This document shows, piece after piece, positions 52,901-61,194 of a DNA stretch of 64,000 bases. The translations under genes and the position numbers were made by a program. The notes beneath the pieces are model-generated. The model was not told where the DNA came from. It worked only from the letters and a program-made list of their open reading frames with translations, and searched no databases. This DNA comes from Diplonema papillatum. Taxonomy: Eukaryota > Euglenozoa > Diplonemea > Diplonemida > Diplonemidae. Each line of letters starts with the position of its first letter. Positions within the stretch are counted from its first letter, which is position 1. The DNA lies in contig JAPJBO010000502.1 of NCBI GenBank assembly GCA_030068145.1, positions 101,779 through 165,778 on the forward strand. Reading direction: 5' to 3'.

Positions 52901-53368
52901 CAGGGTGTCCAGCTGCCCGCTCTTCGAACGTGAAGGGGATTGCTCCCCCCCGATGGCCGTCTTGGCCCGCGGCCCTGGGAGCGCCCCCGGATGGCTCCAC
53001 GGGAGTCCGAGGCGGGATCGCCGCCGGCTCCCTCCCGCCAGCCACGGCTTCCCGGTAGGCCTTGGAGCAGGGGCACCACATCCGGTGTCTGCCTCTCCGT
53101 TCCCCGGTCGTGCGGCAGATGCAGACGGGCGCAGGTGCCCCCTGCGACCCCGCTGCGCTCTGCAGACTGGCCGGTGCCGGTTCAGCGACCGTGGGGGCCG
53201 GGTCCTGAGCGTCGCTGGCTGCCGGCCCTGGGTTGGGGTGGATGTCCCCATCCACGCAGAGGTCGTCGCCGCCCCGTCCTCGCGAGAGGACGCGGACGGC
53301 CTCGGGGCCGCACCCTCCAGAGGGGCCCCCCGGCAGCGGCCCCGGGTGGCGCTGGACGTCCCCGTCAT
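49961..53368 (-). CDS. ORF2: reverse transcriptase / restriction-like endonuclease
   Basis: RT motifs: MPKGTAAGPSGLSAQHL, GGIRPIACGEILRR, LQIDFANAFNMLRR (motif A, ~residue 406), CGVQQGDPLGPLLFS (motif B, ~461) and TFFLDDGAAGG (motif C, ~572). About 75 Pro/Ala-rich residues separate B and C, an unusually long insertion. Near 905 is CRLCG...GVHARSC, the zinc knuckle before the endonuclease, then RPDISYVRDG and VVLDVAVTFPLQP, the PD...D core of the restriction-like endonuclease of R2/CRE-type elements. The nominal start at 53368 lies in the ORF1 overlap. Convincing ORF2 coding begins near 52.93 kb (LDTLWDEAR), exactly where ORF1 stops, one base out of frame. That suggests +1 frameshifting, reinitiation or a 1-bp indel. 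Confidence 0.85.
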   Translation of the reverse strand: MTGTSSATRGRCRGAPLEGAAPRPSASSREDGAATTSAWMGTSTPTQGRQPATLRTRPPRSLNRHRPVCRAQRGRRGHLRPSASAARPGNGEADTGCGAPAPRPTGKPWLAGGSRRRSRLGLPWSHPGALPGPRAKTAIGGEQSPSRSKSGQLDTLWDEARAVSAGKADRRARRRTYPVADDADNRLELQTDVESVDDLDGATVRQVLRRARDRCYSRAVSALSAAQTAPADDATLAALMELHPPAPELPDDRSLRPVAVARPSPGVIRRVLKKMPKGTAAGPSGLSAQHLLDLWDVSGSFKEAVADAVWALSSGRVAAAARPYLFGARLVPLVKKSGGIRPIACGEILRRVAGKVLASDRAIKDLGANVLLRSGQVGVSVKAGADAGVHAIRRVAALYRDRDVTDRGILQIDFANAFNMLRREAIIRSVNRHAPQLLGYALAAYEKHSALVVGDRGISSECGVQQGDPLGPLLFSLALHDVVVPPSPEEQPPVPAALASSQAPADSALATPARDSGQPEPPDAIGGQPTPSVPAQAPGSGDPAASPPPAGSSATRGAPEGALGQAELDLLTFFLDDGAAGGELDSLGRWLRDFEDRATAVGLSLNRGKCRLSVGPGATIPEALQGIETCPLDEIQHLGVPCGSPEKMRVFVEEAAKGAERKMRMIASLPDAHVALTLLKFCAGFVSVVHLMRAVGAVFDFAGIDLATQSCLATITGIETDASAWALASLPVRLGGLGLHSCADTAAIAHIAATFDGEACLSSLVTPYVLPHAMLLDEDDTFLASLEDPRLAPYDSVLEKIQNVLQARDNYGGRGQKVWSATVHDERRKALIISMTEELGRSGQLQGSALALKQVQIRARIQSCSGQHASAWLYGNAEADPRLWLSPAELAVAIRLRLGLPIAPTPSICRLCGTGSADVDGVHARSCFSGGRRTRMHNALRDVIADFARRGLLAPAVERPVFSNTERKRPDISYVRDGTTVVLDVAVTFPLQPSNPQYAKRAAEKPGGAATAYATAVKEGKYRGIIDNEPNPREWLAVPLVVDTFGAWCPGALTELRQIARKSALREDRTASAACQDFFHQLSFQVAQGVARIVIASGGARPDEAVHPVAGGSVTASRVFLPGRTCSLAGQPRSQ

Positions 53369-55994
53369 CGCAGGGGTCGTCCCCCCCCCTTCCCAGGGAG
53401 ACGTGCACGTGGGGGGGCGCTGGGGCGTGGGCGGCCCGGACGCTGTCCGGGAAGAGGACAGGCGTCAAGGACGCGGAGGACGAAGCCGGGGGACTTCGCC
53501 TCGCCGCCGTGCCTCTCCCCCGGCCGGCCGAAGCAGGGGCCGGTCCCGAAGGGCTGCGCCGCCCAGCCGCCAGCCGAGCGGCCAAGGCCCGGGCCGCCGC
53601 CGCTATACCGGCGCCCCGGCCCCGCCCCATACCCGCGAACGACTTCCGCCTGACGGAGGCTGGAGTCCCCACTGGCGACCGGGACGCGGGGCGCTTAGCA
53701 GGGGTACCCGGTGTTCCGCAAACAGCGTTCAGCAAGTTCTGACAAGCTTGGCTGACGGGTGGGCGCGGGTCTGGCGAGCAGGCTGCCCCCGCCGGGGTGT
53801 GAGCGTTGCCGCCCGGCCCGGCCGCCGTCTCTGACGGCCCTCCCGGCCCCGGCGCGGGGGGACTGGGGCACGGGAGGTGCGCCCCCTCCCAAGCACTGCC
53901 CCCTGTCGGGAACGACGCTTCCGACGGTGTGCCCCACGTTAGGCCGGAAGGGGGCGTCTCCCATCCGGCGAGGGGGTCTTCGGCGCTGTGGGGCTGCTTG
54001 CGGCGCCTGGCCGCCGGCGTGTCGACCGGCGAGCGCGACGCCGGGCGTTTGTCGCCGGGGACCAAGCCAGCCCCCGAAGTGCCGGGCTCGACCCCCGGGG
54101 ACGGGCCGTTCCGGGCAGGCCCGGCCCCCGCGACCGGCGGCAAGCCGGCTCCGGAGCCCCCCTCTCCGGGGCTGGCTTCCGCTGGGGCCGCGGCCAGGCC
54201 GGACCTGTCGTTCGCGGCCGACCCGTTCCCGAGGCCGGCCTCCGAGGGTGCCTCCGGTTGACCGGGTTCGGCGCTCGCGTCCGGCGCGTCGCTCGCCGGC
54301 TGGCCCGCCTGCGACGAGCCGCCCCCGGGCCCCCCGTTGCCGGAGCCGCCCCCGTCGCGGCGTTCGTCGCCTCCGCCGTGGCCCCCCCCGTCGCCCGACG
54401 TGCCCGACTCCGAATCGACATCAGAGTCCGACTCGTCGGAGTCCGGGAAGGGCTCAGCCGTCGAGGACCCGCCGGGCGCAGTCGGGTCCGCGGCGTGACG
54501 GAACCGACGACGCTCCCGCCGGAGCTTACGCTCCGCGGTCTGGGCGTCGGCTGCCCCGACGCCAGCCCGCCCCGCCGGCGCTCCGGCGGGTTCGACCTGG
54601 TCGGCCACCCCGATAGCGTCGGGGGAACCAGCCTGGTCTGCCACGTCGCGAGCTGCGCCGGCTGCGACCGGGGCGGCCTCCCTGTGGGGCGCGGCGAGAC
54701 CCACCGGGTCGCCCTCGCCACACGCGGCGGCGGGGACCACCTGGTCAGCCCCGCCTAGCCCGGCAGGGACCGCCTCACCCCCCACGTCCCCGGGCAGCGA
54801 CAGTGCCCTGGGCCGGGACGCAGGCGGAGGCAGGCTCACGTCCCGAGGGGAAGCAGGGGACGACGCCGTCCTGTTCGACGCGCTGACGAACAGGACACGG
54901 TCGCAAGCGGGGGCCATGGATGCCTCGCGCTCGAAACCGGCCCCCTCTCCCTGCTCCGCCCCCCTCGGAGCAGGGTGAGGGGCGGCGGGGCCCGCCTGCA
55001 GGACGGGCTGGAGCGGGGCCCCGAAAGGGCCCGGTGCCGCGAACGGGAAGCCCTGTTGGGGGCCACCCTGAGCCGGCTGGGCCTGGGGCCTCTCCGCCTG
55101 CCACCGCAGGCAGAGCTCGCGCATGTGGCGGAGGCCCCCGTCTCCCACCGCCACATGGGCCACGACGAGCGAGTCGCGGCCCTGGGTCACGGCATCCTTG
55201 CGATGCCGGGCCCGGTGCTGGGCTTCCTCCCCGGCGGTGGTGCTGAGCCTACCGCACACGAGGCAAAGAGCCTCCACCGGGGTAGGGGCCCAGCTGTTGA
55301 ACTCGCGGAGGAGCTGGGCTTCCAGCTCCTCCGCGCGTTCTTGCGCCCGGCGGACCTCCCGCCGGGCGGCCAGCACCTGCGGGAGCAGCGGGCCCTCCGG
55401 CAGGTCGTCGTCCGCGTACGGGCCCGCGGCCTGTACGCCCTGGCTGCGCCGAGCTGGCGCAGCCGTCGACCGCGTTGCCTGTTGTGTTGGTTGATTGCGA
55501 GGGGGGTGGAAGGAACGGTTGGGGTATTGGGGGTGAACAGGAAAGCGTACCTGCCCCGGGCGCGGGTGCCGATTCGGGCACCTGGCGTCCCTGCATCTGC
55601 CCCGCTGGAAGGCCGGGCAGACCGGGAGAAGCCGGTGCACGTACCGGCACTGCACCCGACGGCAGCCCGCGCGTCGGAAGTTGAAGTCCCTGCAGACTTC
55701 ACCTTCCCGCGCGGATTGCGCCGGGTGCACCCGGGCCCGGGGGACGGCTGCGGCGTCATCGGCGGCGGCGGCGGCGGCGTCGTCAGCGTCGGCGGCGGCG
55801 GCGTCGTCAGCGGCGGCGGCGTCGACAGCGGCAGCGGGAGAGCTCCGCCTGAGCGCCTCCGCAAACGAGCGGGGCAGCGGAACCGGGCCAGCGGACGCGG
55901 CGGCGTCCGCACTCCTACCGGCGGCAGGGGCCGCCTGCCCCTGACCACCCGGTGGCGTCCGGGGGGGCCGATCCCCCCCCGGGGACGGCGGCAT
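52893..55994 (-). CDS. ORF1: CCCH/C2H2 zinc-finger protein with tandem 2A-like motifs, 1033 aa
   Basis: The ATG at 55994 lies just inside the 5' end of the element. Residues 101-120 and 126-143 are CCCH fingers (C-x9-C-x4-C-x3-H and C-x7-C-x4-C-x3-H), typical RNA-binding modules. C244/C247/H260/H264 form a C2H2-like finger. A long Pro/Gly/Ala/Asp-rich region follows. Residues 877-886 (DGDVQRHPGP) and 915-924 (DGDIHPNPGP) resemble ribosome-skipping 2A peptides; the second fits the D-x-E/H-x-NPGP consensus. After it is a Cys cluster (VCICRTTGERR...HRMWCPC). The frame stops at 52893 within the start of real ORF2 coding. It probably coats element RNA. Confidence 0.8.
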   Translation of the reverse strand: MPPSPGGDRPPRTPPGGQGQAAPAAGRSADAAASAGPVPLPRSFAEALRRSSPAAAVDAAAADDAAAADADDAAAAAADDAAAVPRARVHPAQSAREGEVCRDFNFRRAGCRRVQCRYVHRLLPVCPAFQRGRCRDARCPNRHPRPGQVRFPVHPQYPNRSFHPPRNQPTQQATRSTAAPARRSQGVQAAGPYADDDLPEGPLLPQVLAARREVRRAQERAEELEAQLLREFNSWAPTPVEALCLVCGRLSTTAGEEAQHRARHRKDAVTQGRDSLVVAHVAVGDGGLRHMRELCLRWQAERPQAQPAQGGPQQGFPFAAPGPFGAPLQPVLQAGPAAPHPAPRGAEQGEGAGFEREASMAPACDRVLFVSASNRTASSPASPRDVSLPPPASRPRALSLPGDVGGEAVPAGLGGADQVVPAAACGEGDPVGLAAPHREAAPVAAGAARDVADQAGSPDAIGVADQVEPAGAPAGRAGVGAADAQTAERKLRRERRRFRHAADPTAPGGSSTAEPFPDSDESDSDVDSESGTSGDGGGHGGGDERRDGGGSGNGGPGGGSSQAGQPASDAPDASAEPGQPEAPSEAGLGNGSAANDRSGLAAAPAEASPGEGGSGAGLPPVAGAGPARNGPSPGVEPGTSGAGLVPGDKRPASRSPVDTPAARRRKQPHSAEDPLAGWETPPSGLTWGTPSEASFPTGGSAWEGAHLPCPSPPAPGPGGPSETAAGPGGNAHTPAGAACSPDPRPPVSQACQNLLNAVCGTPGTPAKRPASRSPVGTPASVRRKSFAGMGRGRGAGIAAAARALAARLAAGRRSPSGPAPASAGRGRGTAARRSPPASSSASLTPVLFPDSVRAAHAPAPPHVHVSLGRGGDDPCDDGDVQRHPGPLPGGPSGGCGPEAVRVLSRGRGGDDLCVDGDIHPNPGPAASDAQDPAPTVAEPAPASLQSAAGSQGAPAPVCICRTTGERRGRHRMWCPCSKAYREAVAGGREPAAIPPRTPVEPSGGAPRAAGQDGHRGGAIPFTFEERAAGHPVG
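53223..53252 (-). other. 2A-like ribosome-skipping motif (DGDIHPNPGP)
   Basis: It matches the NPGP core of 2A sequences known from picornaviruses and from several non-LTR retrotransposons. It would separate ORF1 from what follows during translation. A second copy lies 114 bases upstream in the mRNA. Confidence 0.7.
53337..53366 (-). other. Degenerate 2A-like motif (DGDVQRHPGP)
   Basis: It has the same spacing and the same preceding GRGGDD context as the motif at 53223, but the critical Asn of NPGP is His. Probably a duplicated, inactive or weak copy. Confidence 0.5.
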
Positions 55995-56028
55995 TTTCTC
56001 AACGGGTTTTTTTTTTTTTTTTTTTTTG

Positions 56029-56046
56029 CACCCGCCAGCCCGTGGG
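56029..56046 (+). repeat. Target-site duplication, right copy (18 bp)
   Basis: Identical to 49815-49832. It is followed directly by the poly(A) tail (T at 56048-56065) of the LINE to the right. Confidence 0.9.
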
Positions 56047-56047
56047 G

Positions 56048-57960
56048 TTTTTTTTTTTTTTTTTTCCCGACGACAACTAGTGTCAGACTAGCCTACCCGA
56101 AGGCAGTTGATTTCTTTAGGCGAGGTTTCTCTACCGGCGGAAGTTGTTTGGGTTAGCGTTTTTTTTTTTTTTTTTTTTCTCCTTCCGTTGATATCGTTAG
56201 TCATTCACTCTCCCTTTTCCCTACCGCTCCGATCCCTTCTCTTTCCACTTCTTCCTCTTCCGTTGCCCCCCACACAAGACGCAGTGCTGATTTACTCGAG
56301 ATATCTCAAAACTAGCGAGGACCACCGTGCCGCTAACGGGTCGTCGCACAGGACCTTCACGCGTTTCGCCACGTGCCGGATCGTGTCTCTTCGTTTCTTT
56401 GCAAAGTCCGCGAGCAGTCCCTTCAGTTGTGGCGGGTCGGTGGGGTATGCGTGACGGATGTCGGACACTTCGTTGTGCGTCGCATCATCTGCGAGCAGGA
56501 CGTGTTGCGCGTTGGCCAGCGCCGCGCACCGCTTGCAGGCGATCCGGGTGGCTCGCGGCATCACCGCTCGCCGGATAATCGCTTGCAAGAGGTCCACGGC
56601 GCCGGGCAGTGCTTCGAGGGAGCGGAGCGTACTCCCCTTCGTTGTCTCCGCCGACGCAAGTTCCCGTATGCTCCTCGTCGCCGTCTTTGTCCGGCTGTAC
56701 TGCCACACGCGCTTCACGTACCGAAAGGGGCTCTCCAGCTGCGGGAAGTCCTCTGCGGCGTAACAGCAAACAGCTCCTACCCCGTTCTTCCGATACAGGA
56801 GCTCAACGTCCAGAACCGGAAGTCTCTCCTGGAGGGCCCGCGTCGCCGCCTCATCTGCGCCGTTGATGTCGGTGTTGTCGGCGTGTCCCTTACCCCATCG
56901 GAGGCACTGCACATACTCGCCGACCACGCCTGCCACGGGGTCACCGGGCTCCTTTCGGCGGATTCGCAGGATGGCCGCTTCGCTGTCGCTGTACCACGAA
57001 ACCCTCTCGGGGGCGACATCCCACCGTCTCAGCACGGTTGCCAACAGCATCATTGCCGCCAGTTCGGTCTCCGTGCTCGAGGTCACGGTTCCGCTTAGCA
57101 GGCAGCCGAAGGACATCGTTCCGAAATTGACTCCGGCGGACCCGCGCGATTCGTCCTCGAGAAAACCCCCATCGCTCGCCACCACAACATCATGCGTCAA
57201 CAAGAATTCCCGGCCCAGCATCACGTCGATCTGCGAGAGTATGTCCTCTCCCACGGCTGTTTGTCGGGGGGGCCTTCGACGGAAGCCTGCTACAGGGAGG
57301 GCGTCCCTTTCTTCGTTGGGTCGGTGAGCCAGGTACGCCCGCGTTCGTTGAAGTGCCGCGTAATGTTCCACGTTCGGGCACGCGAAGCCGTCCTTGCACC
57401 ATGCAAATTCCTTTATCCCTCTACTGTGGCGATGCTTCGGGAAGAGACTTGCGTGAGAAGCTACCAGCTTGGGTGCTCTTGGGTCGAAGCAGGAGGATAG
57501 GCAGTGCATGGACAGGGTGGGCAGTACGTGGCTGCGGAAGAAGGCACACTTACGTCTTGTCGAGCGGTAGACGTGGGAGTTGGTGAAGTCTACCAGGCGT
57601 GCCAGCCTTTCCAAGTTCTTCGCGTCATTCTCGCACCCACTCGTTCGTCTGTCCGCGTGCAGGCAGGCACCCAGCAGTTTTGCGCGGTTCACGGTCTCGC
57701 GGTGAGGTTCAGTGCTCCACACGAAGGGAGTCTTCGCCACTACAAGGATCTTGTCTTCAGCCAGCTCCAACCCTTTCGACGCCGACCACGATTGGAGCGC
57801 CCCAAAAGTAGCTGGGAGGCGTGACCTTGTTGTTCGGGCCACCAGATCATCGACGTACGCCCGGGTCTCTTCCCTCGGGGGGGGCTCGCAGGTGTCCAGT
57901 ACGAACAGGAGTACGCTGAGGGGTGAGCCTTGGAGTACGCCTCGCCCCAAGCCGACCGGC
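56048..57960 (-). mobile_element. 5'-truncated RNase-H LINE, copy 1
   Basis: It is nearly identical to the 3' ~1.9 kb of the LINE at 61195-64000. The 3' end is a poly(A) (T at 56048-56065) preceded by a CTAGTCTGACACTAG stem-loop. The 5' end is cut inside the reverse transcriptase (at PVGLGRGVLQGSPLS) and joined to the poly(A) of another sequence (T at 57961-57978). Confidence 0.9.
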
Positions 57961-57961
57961 T
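56292..57961 (-). pseudogene. C-terminal part of RNase-H LINE polyprotein, copy 1
   Basis: It contains motif B (GVLQGSPLS), motif C (AYVDDLV), an RNase H domain (ASDGGFLEDE, TETELAAMM, YSDSEAAIL, GADEAATRAL) and the C-terminal Cys/His module (CKRCAALANAQHVLLADDATH). The frame reads without a stop into the upstream poly(A) junction (KKKKKK), giving a 585-codon ORF that has no motif A and cannot be active. It differs from copy 2 by a handful of substitutions. Confidence 0.9.
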
Positions 57962-58367
57962 TTTTTTTTTTTTTTTTTGAGGATGGACGGGTGACCCGCC
58001 CATCTAGACCGGCGTATAAATCCCTGTACTCAGGGGTTTTTCCACTCACCAGTTTCGGGCCAAACCCGTGGTGAAAAAAAAATTCACTCCGGCAGAAAAG
58101 TGTTTCTGCCGGTGTGGTGTGGTGTGGGTGCCAGTCGACACGTGCCTGTGTCTGTCTGTGTGTGGTACGCGTCGTTGACCTCGTAGCCCCATAAGCGGGG
58201 GTCCCTCTGGCCCTTCACCCCACTCAAGTTTGGGGTGCTAGCTCACTCCCTACCCTCTTGCTCCTCTTCAGATCAAGCAGGAAACGGATTCAGAGAACAT
58301 GCAGAACAGCTACACATGATGCCGTGAACGATGTAAGTAGAAGATGTAAGTAGAAATCACAAAGGGT
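57961..58367. other. Junction: poly(A)-ended short sequence with hairpins
   Basis: On the minus strand, CCCCTGAGTACAGGG (stem-loop), ATTTATACGCCGG and GATGGGCGGGTCACCCGTCC (stem-loop) precede an 18-base poly(A). A relative is at 60630-60725, and in inverse orientation at 49296-49370. This looks like a very short retroelement or a shared 3' tail. 58080-58367 shows no gene. Confidence 0.5.
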
Positions 58368-58652
58368 TCATGCTGAAAGGCCAATTTTGCGCCTCTTGCG
58401 CTTAGCTCCTTCCGGGGCGTTGTCGAGATCGCCAGCAAGGTACATGGTCCGCAGGGTCACGGCCGACAATCCCTGAGCAAACAGGTCTATCACTTCCTCG
58501 GCAGTTTCGTCGCTCATTTCCTTGTTGTCGGCATCAACAATGCGGAACATGGCCCAGAGTGTCGTGTTCAACAAGCGGTTTCGTAGCCTAGTCTTCACCC
58601 GAGCCAACGTGCTGAACTGACGCTCGCTCTCTGCCGACGAGGTGGTGGACAC
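58368..58652 (-). pseudogene. hAT transposase C-terminal dimerisation fragment
   Basis: A 94-codon frame begins in STTSSAESERQFSTLARVKT, the hAT C-terminal motif (S-x-E-R-x-F-S), then RLRNRLLNTTLW. It ends in a basic tail (AKRKRRKIGLSA). No catalytic core is present. It is unrelated in detail to the 32-35 kb transposase. Confidence 0.7.
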
Positions 58653-58799
58653 CAGGTGATGGAGCTGCCGCCATAAATCTCGTCAAATTGGACGCCAGAT
58701 ATCCGGTCGTTGAATCCGGTCGTCAAATCCGGACACTGGTTGACTCGATTTCCGCCTTGGATACGGTCCGCATCATACAGACCTGTTGTTGGGCCGCTT

Positions 58800-59005
58800 A
58801 AACCACACCCTGACCACACACAACACGCACCCACTTCACCACCAGCCCACCACCCACGCCCACCCACACTGTCCACCACAACCCGCGCCCTTACCACCCA
58901 CAACCCACGCCCCGACCACACACAACACGCACCCACTCCACCACCAGCGCCCACCACCCACGCCCACCCACACTGTCCACCACAACCCGCGCCCTGACCA
59001 CCTAC
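58800..59005 (+). repeat. ~110-bp repeat of CCACCCACGCCCACC type, two copies
   Basis: CACACAACACGCACCCACT, CACCACCAGC and CACACTGTCCACCACAACCC recur in two adjacent units. Confidence 0.85.
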
Positions 59006-59066
59006 ACCCAGCAACGCAAAATCCCTTTAGTGAAAAAAGTTTTTTCACCAAGCCCATTTTGGGAAT

Positions 59067-59649
59067 TTTTTTTTTTTTAGTGATTTGTGTTTCCGACGAT
59101 CCCGTGGGACGTACAGATTGGTGTCTTTCGACCTTTGTTTGTTTGTGAGGTTCAGCTTGGTGCGTGTGGTCGGTGGGCGGGGGGGTTGGTTAGGAAGCTC
59201 TACTGTATCGGGCTAGACTTTAATTCATGCTTGAGCCAGGATGCCCACTCCGCAGCCTTTCCGCTGGGCTCTTGGTAGCTGATCCGCTCGCATACACTTT
59301 TCATTACAGTGGCGTTGCGCGCTGCGAAGTCGTCCATGATTTGCCAGTACGTCACGTTGCATTGTCCATAAATTCTCGCCAGGTCTGCTTCGGGTCCATA
59401 ACTCCGCACGTGAAGCTCGTCGTTGGCCGTGAGCACGTGCTTAGCACTTCCTCGTTCAACGCATCCTACGACGGCGCACGCCTCGCTCGTTCTAAACGGC
59501 ATGATCGTCCTTCGGACCAGGGCCTGGAGCAAGTCCGTCGCGCCGTGTAGCTTCCGCAGTGCCCGGAGGGTTTGCGTGCTGAGGCACCGTGGCGGCACTT
59601 CATTCGTCAGTCGGTCGCGGACCGCCATGTCACGGATTTTTTTTTTTTT
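59067..59649 (-). mobile_element. 5'-truncated relative of the RNase-H LINE (copy 3)
   Basis: It is bounded by poly(T) at 59067-59080 and 59637-59649. It encodes only the C-terminal Cys/His module: LHGATDLLQALVRRTIMP, AVVGCVERGSAKHVLTANDE and WASWLKHELKSSPIQ align with the ends of copies 1 and 2 at moderate identity, so it is a different subfamily. Coding spans 59636-59200. Confidence 0.75.
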
Positions 59650-59724
59650 CACTAAAGGGCAGGGGTTTATAGGGGGCTTCGAAAAAATCCTGAGTTCCGG
59701 TCTGGGCGTGTTTTTTTTTTTTTT

Positions 59725-60610
59725 GCTGCAACTGCATGCTGTATGCCACCTTTGCCTCGTTTTGATCAGCTTCATCAAACTGAACAGTCTTTCAACCGAT
59801 GCCGTTCCGAGAGGTGTCGAAAGGGCCGCGTTCATGAGGAGGCTTGTGCACGGGTACAGAGAGGTCAGTGTGACATCCATGAGAAACAGCTTTAGGGCTG
59901 CGGTATAGCTGTAGCGAGTCAGTGTGTTTGCAACAGTTTTGAGCTCCTCGAGAACAGATCTGTGCTCGTCGTCGGCTCGGGGAAAAACCTCATTCCTGAA
60001 ATCTGCAATGAAGCGGGCATTGAGAAAGGGAGGAGAACGTGCGGATCTGCCTTCCTGGGTTGGTCGGACCTTTTCCTCGCCGTAATGGGCGACAAGAATA
60101 TCAACAAGTCTGACCGCCTCAGGTTGGTTTCCAGCCACAGGCCCACTCAGGTCAAAAAGGCTGAATCCCTCCATGACACCCAGGTTGCTCTTCAAACCCG
60201 AACGAAGGTCAGAGATTAGCCCGTTAACGTAGGGCGTGGCCACTTCGGCATGATAGGCCTGGACTGTCTGGGGTGTCACGCGGGTAAAGCCTGCTAAACC
60301 TTCAGTTGCGCGGTTTATCACGACATCGCAAAGGAAGTAGGTCGGGTGATTTTCGTGCAGAAAGTCGTGCAGGGAGTTGGCCTTCTCAACTTCTGAGTAC
60401 GACTCCTTTGTCCACCGCTCGTACTCCGTGTTTGTCCCCTCTTTCGGGACGTTGGTCTGCCGTCCTGTTTGCCGAGATGCGAGCCCGAACAGGCTTGCGA
60501 TGTCCCGGGGAATCCCCTCCTTCTTTGGATCCACACGCTGTAGCTTCTTTGGTGGCATACTGGCCCTCCCGTTACCGCTCCCACCCGGTAAGCCCCAACC
60601 CGAACGCTAT
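59725..60610 (-). pseudogene. hAT transposase 3' fragment ending in poly(A)
   Basis: An ATG at 60558 (MPPKKLQRVDPKK) opens ~278 codons with FLHENHPTYFLCDVVINRA, LVDILVAHYGEEKV, LEELKTVANTLTRYSY and the hAT dimerisation motif STPLGTASVERLFSLMKLIK. It is cut just after that by a 14-base poly(A) (T at 59711-59724) and preceded by another poly(A) (T at 60615-60629). The poly(A) end suggests a reverse-transcribed copy of a prematurely polyadenylated transposase mRNA. Beyond the A tract the frame runs by chance into the next LINE fragment. Confidence 0.7.
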
Positions 60611-60629
60611 GTGGTTTTTTTTTTTTTTT

Positions 60630-61194
60630 CCCCCAGACCGGAAGAATTTGAGTTCCGGTCTCTCAGACCGCTAAACTAAGCCCGTATAATCCCCTGTTAT
60701 ACTGGGGGAAAATGCATTATGCACGACCTTACGACGGACCAGTGTTCGTAAGAGTGTGGGACTCACGGCCGGAGGCGGACGGAACCATGTTACCCACTAA
60801 AAACCCAGTAGTTGGAGCGAAAACGGTTTAGGGCGACGCTACGACCCATACGGCCACCTCCGATCACTAGCGGCGACCCGGGGGGTCACCATGATCGGAG
60901 GCTGTCTGGTCCAGACGAGCCGTATCCGTGACAGGCCGGACCCTCGAGGGAGTCTGGGCGAGCCCTGTCCTCTGCACGCTTGCTGCCGCGTGTTCTGCCT
61001 GCAGTTTGTTCGCCTGAGAGAGGTGGTTCCCTTGGTGACGCGCTCGCTTGACGCCGGGGACCCCTCGCCCAGACTCCTGCCGTTGTTGGTGTGTGTTGGG
61101 GCGATGGTGGGGGGTGGTGTGAATTTGGGGGGATTCGGTACCTGTAGCCGTTTCCCCCCCTCGTTGCCTGCCGCGGGTGCACGTGTGGTGTGTG
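60630..61194 (-). mobile_element. 5'-truncated RLE-LINE 3' end
   Basis: 60909-61192 is ~97% identical to 46996-47280 (end of the low-complexity tail and start of the 3' UTR of the RLE fragment at 46.5-49.3 kb). 60700-60800 is a diverged copy of 46545-46640. It ends on the minus strand in stem-loops (CCCCCAGTATAACAGGGG; CCGGAACTCAAATTCTTCCG) and a poly(A). It starts directly at the poly(A) of the next LINE (T at 61195-61205). Confidence 0.8.

Larger units (their letters stand above)
49833..56028 (-). mobile_element. Full-length RLE-type non-LTR retrotransposon (~6.2 kb)
   Basis: It is bounded by an 18-bp target-site duplication. The 3' end carries a 15-base poly(A) (T at 49833-49847) and the 5' end a 21-base A tract (T at 56007-56027) before ORF1. 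Two long overlapping ORFs encode a zinc-finger protein with 2A-like motifs and an RT/restriction-like endonuclease. It inserted just downstream of the poly(A) of the neighbouring RNase-H LINE (56048-57960). Coding sequence is very GC-rich. The intact frames and perfect duplication indicate a young insertion. Confidence 0.9.

Noticed and set aside
51500..55700. Long plus-strand ORFs (up to 393 codons) over the RLE element
   Set aside because: Antisense to clear RT, endonuclease and zinc-finger coding; open because of high GC.
59200..60558. Single 452-codon fusion protein of hAT and LINE
   Set aside because: The frame passes through two A-tracts and a junction piece by chance; it is two unrelated fragments.
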